Assembly (NCBI GenBank): GCA_039720395.1
Contig: CM077828.1
Coordinates: forward strand, 27,756,717-27,820,716
Length of the DNA stretch: 64,000 bases
DNA from: Liquidambar formosana
Lineage: Eukaryota > Streptophyta > Magnoliopsida > Saxifragales > Altingiaceae
Reading direction: 5' to 3'
The notes beneath the pieces are model-generated. The model ran no database searches and was not told the DNA's origin. It saw only the letters and a program-made list of their open reading frames with translations. Below are positions 35,570 through 44,534 of this stretch, piece after piece (within the stretch, counting starts at the first letter, position 1; every line of letters starts with the position of its first letter). Position numbers and translations under genes: made by a program.

Positions 35570-35755
35570 GCCCGCTTCTTCAGATCTGTGATTCTTGTGG
35601 ATCTATGGTTGGAGTGGGAGCAACTTAGAGCGAAGTCAAGAGAATCCGGAGGACCTCGAGTAGTAACTGCTGGAAGGATGGCTACAAAAGAATATGTGGA
35701 GAACCAGCAACAACAAATTGCTCAATTGTGTGACCATTAGGAGACGAGGAGAGTA
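35570..35755 (+). mobile_element. Second partial copy of the LTR-element leader
   Basis: GTGGAATCAGAGCCCGC and the following gag-like start (ATGGCTACAAAAGAATATGT at about 35679) repeat the leader of the preceding remnant in tandem. It ends near the GACCATTAGGAGACGAGG block. It suggests recombination between two related insertions. Confidence 0.6.
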
Positions 35756-36361
35756 CAAATGTGAGAGCAAGCTCTTGACAAAGAGTAACCAATTGCAAAC
35801 ACTACAATGGAAACAATGGATTCCAAATTGCAAACACAAACTACCCAGAGCAATTCCATAGACAGTACAAACCCAAAACTCTAAGAAACACTAACCCTAA
35901 AGTCAATATCCCTTAGTTCCAAAATAAAAGCCATCTAACAAGAGCCTTCACAAATCTTTGATTCCACCCTCATAGAAGCCAAACCAGCAAGGGTCACTAC
36001 CAAATTCCCATTGCCCACCTTCAAAAGCCATGGCAAACACTCCAGCCAAAAGTCACTCTTACGCAACTGTGAGAGCAAACTCTTCATAAAGAGTAACTAG
36101 CCTCACGCCCAATACCCCCAAGAGCAAGGAAAACCCCCCACTCTGAGCTAGAAAGCTAACTTCAAACTATAACGTTGGATGCTACACAAGGGAAGGCATA
36201 TTTCATTGTTACAGAGAAATGCAAAAATGTAAATCCCCATGAAATAACTCTAGTAAAGATCTTGGTCTTGTAATCTGAGAAATTCTAACAAAATAAACAT
36301 CCAAAAATGTTTCATTTTGTTACGATCATACAAATAAGCTTTCTCTTTGTTTCCCCATTTA

Positions 36362-36779
36362 GGCTGTGTATGGATGGAGAGAAATGGAGAGAAGAGAAAA
36401 GAAGAGAAGAGAAAGGAAAAGAAGGAAAGAGAAATAAGAAAAAATAACTCTCTCCATCCTATTTGGTTAGTAGATCTCATTTAATGAAGAGAAAAAAAGA
36501 AAAAATAATCATAATTACATAATTACCCTATTTTCTATATTAAACAAAAGTTGTATGGAGGTATAATTGTCATTTCATTACTTAATAATTAATTTTCTCT
36601 TCATTTCTCACCAAATCTCTCCAATTTAGAGAGAAATATAAAATGTCTCATTTTCTCTCCATTTCTCTCCATTTCCTTTCTCTTTTCTCTTAACTTAACA
36701 ATCCAACCGAGATAAATGGGGAGAAAGTTATTTTCCTTTTTCTTCTCTTCTCTCCATTTCTCTTAATCCATATATAGCC
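36362..36779. mobile_element. 418-bp MITE with TTA duplication
   Basis: Terminal inverted repeats GGCTGTGTATGGATGGAGAG and, on the other strand, GGCTATATATGGATTAAGAG continue into purine-rich arms (GAGAAATGGAGAGAAGAG). It is flanked by TTA on both sides (36359-36361 and 36780-36782). CRK-6 has the matching empty site near 47370 (CCCTATTTAGTTTCT). The TTA duplication suggests a PIF/Harbinger-type MITE. Confidence 0.75.
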
Positions 36780-37705
36780 TTAGTTTCTTGTGGGTGCAAA
36801 ATAGCCAAAAATATACTAAAAAATCTTGGATTTCACTGCATCTCCCAGAAACAATCTAATCATTTAATTGAAGCAACTAAACTTTCAAACAAACAGAAAA
36901 GGGTTGGTAGATCGTTCTTAAAACAATGAGGAATGAAAAGTTTTCAACGTCACCTGACGAATTTGTGGCGGTCTGGTTTAAATTCCAGAAAAGTTCCGTT
37001 GAATATCTCATATAACAGCCAGCAATGAGAGCCCGGCCTTCGACAGGACGGAGTACATGACATGATTGAAGAAGCGGCGGCCTGGAGGCAAGACTTGCAT
37101 GTGTTCTCATCCAAGCTCTCCCAACATTGAGCAAGAGCATATACTGTCAAATTGGAAATGGAATTTGATCCCACAGCAAACCTGTTACTCCTTCTAGAGG
37201 CTACACTCACACTCCCAATAACTTCACTCAACACTTTGCTTAACCTATCAGGTTGGGAGTAATTCTGACTAGAAGAACAGTTTATAAGAGTAGTTGAATC
37301 GATACCCTGAGTGAAGAATGAGTAGTTCTCATAACGGGCGTAACACCCATCAAGAAAAAGCCTTCCTCCTATTTTGGGAAAACACTTTGGAATACTAGAC
37401 CGAATTTCAGAGAAACAAAGCCTACAATCAATAGAGTCTAGGTCTTTGTAGCACTGAGACAGGCCAAACACAATATTGGGGCCTTCGCCTACAACAGTGG
37501 TCCCAAAACCATCTTGGCTAACCATAGAGTTCAGGTTTTCCAGAGCAAGAATAGAGTTATTAGCAAGAGCTGGAACAGATAGAGCGTCCGACGAATTGCA
37601 AGCAAGACCAACTAACTTTGTTCTAGGGTCGGCCATTGAAGTCCTAACAAAGCTTGATGCCATCAAGATGAGAACAATCAACCTGATGAATCCTGGAAAA
37701 CCCAT

Positions 37706-38706
37706 GTTTAAAACACCCCAAAATCTACTTTATTCTAGAGAAATCTGAAGAATACGAACATCTGAGAACACCCATATGAAGTTATAACACTATCCCATCC
37801 AAAATCACACCAAATTCAGAACTGAATTTCAAATTCTCACTGTAAAAAGACCAACTTTTTTCACAGATTCCTCAAGAGAAATCCATTCTGAGAATGAGAA
37901 ACTTCAATCTAGCCCCCTCTGAAACAATCACATTCAGGTTAAATTTGTGGAGAAAGAAGGCCCTATTTTTCAAGAGCACTCACTAAAGTGACAGGCATAA
38001 CTTTCTTCACACAACCCACCAATACCATGTTTTCCTCGTAAAAAACTTGTACTTGTAGCGTGGAAGTAGAGAGACCCCCAAAGGGCAATAACTTTTTCGC
38101 CTGCTTTGCGTGATAAATGTTGAAACGAAGGAATGCGCAGAAAAGGTAGATTTGACCCATCTTTCGCAAGAGTCTAAAAGCTGCTAGAAAGACCGTAATT
38201 TGGGACTTTGGAATCATCATTAAGTGCCGTGTCATCAAAGCTGAAGCAGGAGGCTTTGAATTCTGAATTTTTGGCTGCTGTCATGGTGGGAAGAGAACTT
38301 TGGTTGTTGAATTGTTGAAACTTATCCAAATGAAAAAAGAAGAAGTAAGAATTGATTGAAAAGCCTTTTGCTATATAATATTCTAATCGGGTATTATACC
38401 TGTTTTCTTCTCGATGAGGCAGTTCAAGTACGTATCTATAGAGAACCACGACAAACCCCCCAACCTGTCACGTGTACCACACGTGGGATGGATTTGATTT
38501 TGGCGTGTGGAGTATTATGCATCCCTTATAACATCATAATCCTAATTATTATTTCTGAAAGTGAAATGTAGGAAAGTGAAAGAAAAGGAAAAGAAAATAA
38601 TAATGTTAGGAATTGGATTCTCCATTTTCATTTGGTTTATTAGAAAGTTATATATATATATATATATATAATATATAATTATGTTTTTTTCATCTTCGTT
38701 TGGTAT
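37706..38706. other. CRK-5 upstream region and intergenic DNA
   Basis: No gene is seen. The part to about 38290 resembles the regions upstream of other CRK units (for example 5700-5760, GTGTCATCAAAGCT) and probably holds the CRK-5 promoter. An AT dinucleotide repeat lies at about 38648-38680. Confidence 0.4.
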
Positions 38707-38715
38707 ATAAGAAAA

Positions 38716-39701
38716 GGGCCAAGGCTATTGCCACCACTCAAAATACTCTAAGCCCCCCACTAATTAAATCCCCTCATATTTTACTGAAAGCACCCCCTTA
38801 TCTTCCTAAAATACCCTTAAGAAAAAATTCCCTAATATTTTTCCACCCCACCCCCAACCTATTCGGATCTATTAGTAAGAACAAAGTATATATGTTTGGA
38901 CTTATTAATAAGAACATATTATATATGTTCGGACTTATTAGTAATAACAAAGTATATACGTTCGGCTTTATAGAAAAGAACAATATAAAAATGTTCGGAC
39001 CTTTAAAACCAAACATTTATTACTTGTTCTGACTTATAAACACGAACACTTAAAATCTATTCATAATTACATATACGAACAATTCTCAATTATTGTATGG
39101 TTAAGTTATTTGGTGTTTTAAAATAGAACAACACAACTTTGTTCAGATTCCTATAGGTGAACAATATCCATTTGTTCGGAGTTACATAACTGAATAATAT
39201 CCATTTGTTCGGAGTTGAAAAACGGAACAAAATAACTTTGTTCGGACTTAGAAGTCAGAACGCATTAAAAGAGTTCGGTGTTATAGAAATGAACATTGTA
39301 AACATGTTCGGAGTCAAAAAACTGAACAAGACGAAATTCAACATACGAAAAACTGAAGTTAAACTCAATAAAAAGTGTATAAATACTTAGCTTTTGATTA
39401 CTAATATCATCTTTATCGATGCTTTTCTTGTCCATTATTCAATATAACATGAGAAACACTAATTTTTCATGTAAATATGGATTTGGTGTCAAGGTTGTTA
39501 GGATTTGTCAGAGCATAAAATCTATAGATGGTGGAATGTTTTTGGAGTTGGGGGTGGAGTGGGGTGGGGATAGGAAATTTTTAAAGTCTTTAAGTAGACA
39601 TGTCCTTATTGGTAAATTTACATTTAGATATAAAGAATTTTACGAATAATTTAAATATTGGGGGGTTTAAAGTATTTTGAGTGGTGGCAATAGCCTGACC
39701 C
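38716..39701. mobile_element. 986-bp Mutator-like TIR element with minisatellite
   Basis: Ends GGGCCAAGGCTATTGCCACC and, on the other strand, GGGTCAGGCTATTGCCACC continue as inverted repeats (ACTCAAAATACT). A perfect 9-bp duplication ATAAGAAAA flanks it (38707-38715 and 39702-39710), the signature length of Mutator-like elements. No transposase is present. The core carries a 33-bp tandem repeat. It is related to 41174-41971. Confidence 0.85.
38880..39345. repeat. 33-bp diverged minisatellite with open frames
   Basis: Units start with GTTCGG and contain GAAC about 20 bases later; several consecutive units (39176-39340) are exactly 33 bp. Because 33 is a multiple of three, the plus strand reads repeated 11-residue blocks (NKVYMFGLI.., NILYMFGLIS..). 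The minus strand is also open in part. This is more likely a consequence of the repeat than a coding gene. Confidence 0.7.
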
Positions 39702-39710
39702 ATAAGAAAA

Positions 39711-40760
39711 TTATAAAAAAATATAAGCATAAACTTTTCAACGACCTTTTTATCTTGTAAAAAATGCGGAATGTATTTTGTGGGAAATCTTTTCATGCAA
39801 GACATAGTTAATGGGTAATTAATGATGAGGTCACTCCCCGTGATCAAATGTAAAAAAAATATAAGAAAGTTCACTTTCATTTCTTTTCATTTCCCATCAA
39901 CCAAACAAGACCCGTGTTGTGGAATGCCATTTTTAATCGGTCTACTCTTGCGCTTTCCTTTCTTTCTTTCTTTTTTTTTTTTTAATGGATTGTTAGGCAT
40001 TAAAATTAAGCAATATAGTCAATTACATCACGAGGGTAGGAATATACCCTTAACGTCGGCAACAAAGCTGAGCAACCTTCCAAATAGGAGGAGCATCAAA
40101 AAGAGTACAATTAAACCCAAAAAAAACTCCTTTCTTTGCAATGATATCAACACATCTGTAAAACTCACGATACCTATATTGAATATAAACTTTCTCAAAC
40201 TAGTTCATTAGGTATCTACAATTACAAATTATGATACTCAAGAGATGAGCATCCAAAATCTAGTGATGAACTAACACAACAACTGCATTATCATCCTATT
40301 TCCACTTATAGTTTCCTGATAATACAAGTTAGTACAATTTCCAACCCATCACGTAACCAAGGCACAAGTCAGTCTCCGGTCCCCCCCAAATGCCATTTCT
40401 TTGTTTCCAGGAAGGCTGCCCCGCAAGACTTCACAAGAGAAATTGGGCAAAGTTGTCTCATCCACTGCCCCAAGTGCTTCCGTCAATGGTATTATTTCTC
40501 GAACAATGAACCAACATCAAGTTTGTCTGGTCCTTTTGTTTTTTTTTTTAATCCATAATTGACTAGAGTTCATCCATATTGTCTGGTCCTTATGCGAAAT
40601 TTAAGGCAAAAAGAAGAGGAGACTGGAGAGACACAGGAAGACTTCAAATCGTATGGTCACTGATTCCCTAGCTGGGACCCATCTAGTTGGTGGGTCCTCC
40701 ACATTTGTCATAACATATGCCAGGCATATATTTACTAGAGGAGCCCTCCCTGGTTTGTGG

Positions 40761-40818
<58 letters not shown>

Positions 40819-41164
40819 AGAAGAAGAAAGAAGAAGAAGAAGAAGAAGAAGAAGAAGAAGAAGAAAGAAAAATTATAGGGGTATCACATTCGTTTGATTC
40901 AACGAATCCATTGAAATACAAGTTAAGGCCACCTTCACTCCATGTCTCTATATGAGTTAACAATCTGAGTTAAGCTTAGTTGCAAGATGCTTGTAACTAG
41001 GTAAGGGGCAGGCAATAGGTCCCTACCTTCAAAGTTGGGAGCTCTCTCAGTTGGTGAAACTGGCCAGAAGCCCAGAAGGAACACAGACCATGCTGTATTA
41101 AACACGGTGTTGGCATTTAAGGGCCTGGCAGGACCACTGGCATGATAGACCCAGCAACAAGGGC
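39711..41164. other. Intergenic DNA with A and GAA tracts
   Basis: No gene is supported. 40761-40871 is a homopolymer of 56 A followed by GAA/AAG repeats. The remainder (39711-40760, 40872-41164) shows no domain or recognisable RNA gene. Confidence 0.5.
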
Positions 41165-41173
41165 CTTACTGAA

Positions 41174-41971
41174 GGCCCGGCTATTGCCACCCTCGCTGGC
41201 CCCCCACTGATTTTTAACCCTCTGCATTTTTTATACACACTCTATTAAAGTACAAAAATACCCCTAACCAAATAAAATATTATTAGGCAAATTCATTAGT
41301 AAACCCTCCCCCTACCCCCCATTCAGTCTTAGGAAACCCGAATAATATTTATATTGTCAATTGTTTAAAATTGAACATTCATATATTCAGCGATCGCATA
41401 GAACTGAACATATTTATAATCTTTGGTTGTATAAAATTGAACTGTATGTATTAGCAACTTAATAATTCAAAAGGACATGTTCGGTCATGTTAAACCAAAC
41501 ATGTGTACATTGTTTGACCTTATAATACCGAACATTACTATATTATTTGGATAACCAGTGGCAAACAAGCTCGAATCTATATTAAAAAAAAGAACGATTT
41601 TGCTTACTTTCAACTCAAAATCTATATCTCATTGCTGCCAATATCATCCCAAATTACTCCTTCCTCATCCATTGCTCATAAAAAACGTAAAAGCCACTAA
41701 AAATGGGAGCTTTTATGAATTTTTGCTTAGGGGTGGTTGTGAGAGCTAGAGTGAGGGATGAGGTCATGAAGATGATACATTAACTTGTGATAGAATGATA
41801 GAAGTGAGAGATGAGGTATATTATGTTAGGTTTGGGTGGGAGGTAGGAGTAAAAATGCATTTAGGTTTTCAATACTAATGTCCTTTTTGATAATTTTGAC
41901 TAACAGTATTTCTAATAAAATAAAATGGGAGGGCTGTTGATCAAAATGGGGGGTTGCAATAGCCATTCCCC
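41174..41971. mobile_element. 798-bp Mutator-like TIR element
   Basis: Flanked by the perfect 9-bp repeat CTTACTGAA (41165-41173 and 41972-41980). The ends carry GGCTATTGCCACC on the left and, on the other strand, GGCTATTGCAACCCCCC on the right, the same core as 38716-39701. The interior holds decayed units with GTTCGG/GAAC spacing (41350-41540). No transposase is present. Confidence 0.8.
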
Positions 41972-41980
41972 CTTACTGAA

Positions 41981-42985
41981 TTCCCATAGCCCATCCTCAA
42001 AAGCCATGGCAAACACTCCCAGGAAGAAGCCCTCTGTGAGAAAACTCTATACGAAGTGTGACTAGCCAAGAAACCAATTAAGAAGACATTGCGAAAGAAT
42101 GGAAAGCAAGCGCCAAAAAAAAAAAAAAAATATTGGCAAGAATTCTGGACATAATTTAGGCTCCATTTGAATCTTGGAAAGCGGGAGGGGAAGTGTGGGA
42201 AAATCCTAAAAAATGCTTACAAATTGGATTCCCATCTTAAGCATGTTTAAGCTTTTCCATTTCGTTTCCTTCATGCATTATGGCAATCCAAACTGAAGCT
42301 TGGGAAAAAGAAAAGAATGTTACAAGGGAAAAGGCAATAGAACAAAAAGAAACAGGTGTCTTTATTAATTCAAGTCAACTCTAGGATTTTGAAGAATGTT
42401 CTGATATTTGTGATTCATTCATGAGTTGCCTGAATTATATGTTGCAAATTTCACCAACCTTAGATGAAAATCTAGAGCTTTGAAAATTTTGGAGATATTT
42501 GCCGAATGACTCATGTTGGTCACCTGCATATCCATCACAAAGTATAACTAATGCAAAGTTGTGACTAGCTGCATGAGAAAAAATAACAGACTTGAGTATC
42601 AGTCTTCTCTAGGCTTGTAAAGCCGTAAAGTCCTCTGTTTTTTTTTTTGCCCGAAGTTAGAGGTAGGAAAAGCATTTGGTTGCCCTTGTAAGAGGGACAC
42701 ATGTAATTACCATTTCCTAATATCAAGAACATCCAAACCAGAGACAAGCAAAAAATTTCACTCGTCATGCAATGTTAGTTTCGATTCCAGGCAGCTCCAA
42801 TAAAATTTGCTTTTGTTTATCTGATTAAGAGGAGGTTCCTTCTCTGGACAGTGATAAAAAACAATCAAGACTGGGATTAAGGAACTCCCTAACATTAAAT
42901 TTTTGTAAACATGAACCAAATCAATGCAAATGAAACCGAAGAGATGTTTCCAAAACTTAAAACCATCTCATGTCTTCTCCCAACC
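41981..42985. other. Intergenic DNA upstream of the prolamin-like gene
   Basis: No other gene is seen. A short TIR-like repeat (about 42163-42306, GGCTCCATTTGAATCTTGG to CAATCCAAACTGAAGC) is related to 15689-15812. The last 200 bases hold the promoter of the gene at 43079. Confidence 0.4.
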
Positions 42986-42992
42986 TATAAAT
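42986..42992 (+). promoter_or_regulatory. TATA box of the prolamin-like gene
   Basis: TATAAAT in the context CCAACCTATAAATGCCCC, 93 bases before the start codon. Transcription would be expected to begin about 30 bases downstream, giving a 5' leader of about 60 bases. Confidence 0.65.
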
Positions 42993-43078
42993 GCCCCTCT
43001 TCTCGACCTTAAACCACATCCCAAAAATCCCTATCCAACCAACACAGAGAGATCAACCCCGGCCCTCAATTAATCAGC

Positions 43079-43564
43079 ATGGCAAGGTTCAATAGCTTCT
43101 GCATCATCGTGGCCTTCTTCTTAGCCAGCGGGGCCTTCATGGTCTCACCTGGTCTCGCAAGAACCCAAGTCATCGAGCAATCCATTGTCCCTGCATCCAA
43201 AGAAAGTGATATATTTCCACCTGCACCTTCTATTGATGATTTCTCCGATGATGAAGGCGACATGGCACCAGAGGCTGCACCAGAATTGCGTGATTATTTG
43301 CACAACTGTGCAGCAAAGTTGACCGATGAATGCGGGGAAGAGATTTTCACTAGCATATTCAAGAGCGGGGCTTATTCCGACGAGTGTTGCCGCAAATTGG
43401 TGGTGATGGGAAAACCTTGCAACGACGCCATGGTGAGATTTATTGTCTCAATACCGGAGATGAAAGTGAATGCTTCTGAAATCCTGCCAAAGAGTGAGCA
43501 AGTCTGGCATAAATGTGTTTCAATTGCAGCAGCTCTGGCACCCAACCCTTCTCCTTCTTCTTAA
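43079..43564 (+). CDS. Secreted prolamin-like (ECA1 gametogenesis-related type) protein
   Basis: Single-exon gene, 161 aa. Residues 1-27 form a signal peptide ending near GLA|RT. Residues 28-70 are an acidic, Pro-rich linker (SIDDFSDDEGDMAPEAAPEL). The rest is a cysteine-rich prolamin-like domain with C77, C85, C103-C104, C114 and C146 (C-X7-C-X17-CC-X9-C-X31-C), expected to form three disulfides. The C-terminus is APNPSPSS. The pattern fits the plant family that includes egg-cell-secreted EC1 and ECA1 gametogenesis-related proteins. That assignment rests on pattern, and no specific member is claimed. Secretion is likely; partner and function are unknown. It is the only non-CRK gene here and faces the opposite way to its neighbours. 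A possible poly(A) signal (AATATAAAATAA) lies near 43618. Confidence 0.88.
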   Translation: MARFNSFCIIVAFFLASGAFMVSPGLARTQVIEQSIVPASKESDIFPPAPSIDDFSDDEGDMAPEAAPELRDYLHNCAAKLTDECGEEIFTSIFKSGAYSDECCRKLVVMGKPCNDAMVRFIVSIPEMKVNASEILPKSEQVWHKCVSIAAALAPNPSPSS

Positions 43565-44534
43565 AGAGATTGTATTAGCTTTGTGTTGCATTTGTGTTTC
43601 ACATACCACAATCATACCAATATAAAATAATATCTTTACCCCCAATTTTTGTTTTTTTATTTATTTGGGAAATGATATCTCTGGAGTGTTTGCAACCATT
43701 TTGCACCTGCTTTAATATCACAATTTTCATCTCTAACGACACATGCTGCAAAGCATTGAGATGGCACCCACCGGCCACCACTGCCTCAAAATTCTTCTTG
43801 ATGAAGTCATGAAGCCCCCTAGTGGTCCGTCCTCTCTACTGTAGAGAGAATGATGGAGCAACTTCAGGTCTAGCTAGCCTCTGATACAACTTTTAACCAC
43901 CAAATGTTTTCCAATCTACTTGAAATCTGGTTTTGTAAAATCCACGACTATATTCAAAAATCCCTTTATTCCTACAGTTCCACACACTATTACAAAATTG
44001 AATTGTTCTCTTTCTTCTTCTTCCATTTTTTTTTTTTTTTTTTTTTGTACAATGGGAGGAGTTCAAACCCCTATTCTATTCTATTCCCTACCTTTTTCCC
44101 CACCCTCTTTTACTATTAGGTTAATCCCAATGACTTAATTGTTCTTAAATGAATGGTTAAACGGGTATTTGATACAGGTTACAGGTGGAAATTTGTTGCA
44201 TTATTTCTAACACCAGTTACAATACACAGGTTACAGGTTACCAAATTGCTGTATTATGTAAATTATAGTGTGTTTGAATGTAATATAGGATTACCACTGG
44301 CAATAACCCCTTACTAAATCAATCATTTTATTTTCAAAGACAGAAAGTAATGAGTAGGGCTCTCAACTCAACCTGTCAAAGCCTCAATTTGAGTAATACA
44401 GTAATAAATAGCACTATGGGAATTCAGAAAAGGGGCAAAGTGTTCGTCTTAATGATCACTTACCCACATAAGGAAAAGAGTTACAGCACCAGTTAATTGT
44501 GTCTCCGTATTTATGAATACTATACATGACATCC
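43565..44534. other. 3' region of the prolamin-like gene and CRK-6 downstream DNA
   Basis: No gene is supported. It contains the 3' UTR of the upstream gene, a SINE-like insertion (44010-44136), and from about 44330 the CRK-unit 3' flank also seen near 16130 and 54900. Confidence 0.4.
44010..44136 (-). mobile_element. Short SINE-like insertion
   Basis: On the minus strand it has a GGTTTGAACTCC B-box-like motif and ends in an A tract (T run at about 44029-44046 on the plus strand). The 9-bp repeat AATTGTTCT flanks it (44001-44009 and 44137-44145). Together these fit a tRNA-derived SINE, probably 5'-truncated. Confidence 0.5.

Larger units (their letters stand above)
30056..37705 (-). pseudogene. 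CRK-5, cysteine-rich receptor-like kinase with several frameshifts
   Basis: Exons: 37705-36954, 32351-32231, 32120-31999, 31917-31707, 31185-30951, 30637-30486, 30373-30056. Exon 1 encodes a signal peptide (MGFPGFIRLIVLILMAS) and two DUF26 domains ([26 protein letters not shown]). It has one extra base near 37046. Exon 2 is 121 bp instead of 123, with a shift near 32315 in the membrane span. Exon 6 has one extra base near 30622, turning the APE region into a stop (CCATGA). Exons 4, 5 and 7 stay open with HRD and DFG. Intron 1 is about 4.6 kb, against about 1.2 kb in CRK-3, because it holds a Helitron, an LTR remnant and a MITE. It is a pseudogene. Confidence 0.88.

Noticed and set aside
38700..39032. 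110-codon plus-strand frame with FG-containing repeats, and a 72-codon minus frame opposite
   Set aside because: Both arise from the 33-bp repeat inside a TIR element and start partly outside it. There is no signal, domain or codon bias to support a protein.
40653..40955. 100-codon frame rich in Lys and Glu, and an opposite frame rich in Ser and Phe
   Set aside because: Pure translation of a poly-A/GAA microsatellite.
43594..43812. Small plus-strand frame downstream of the prolamin-like gene
   Set aside because: It overlaps the 3' UTR, has no domain, and is opposed by an equally long minus-strand frame.
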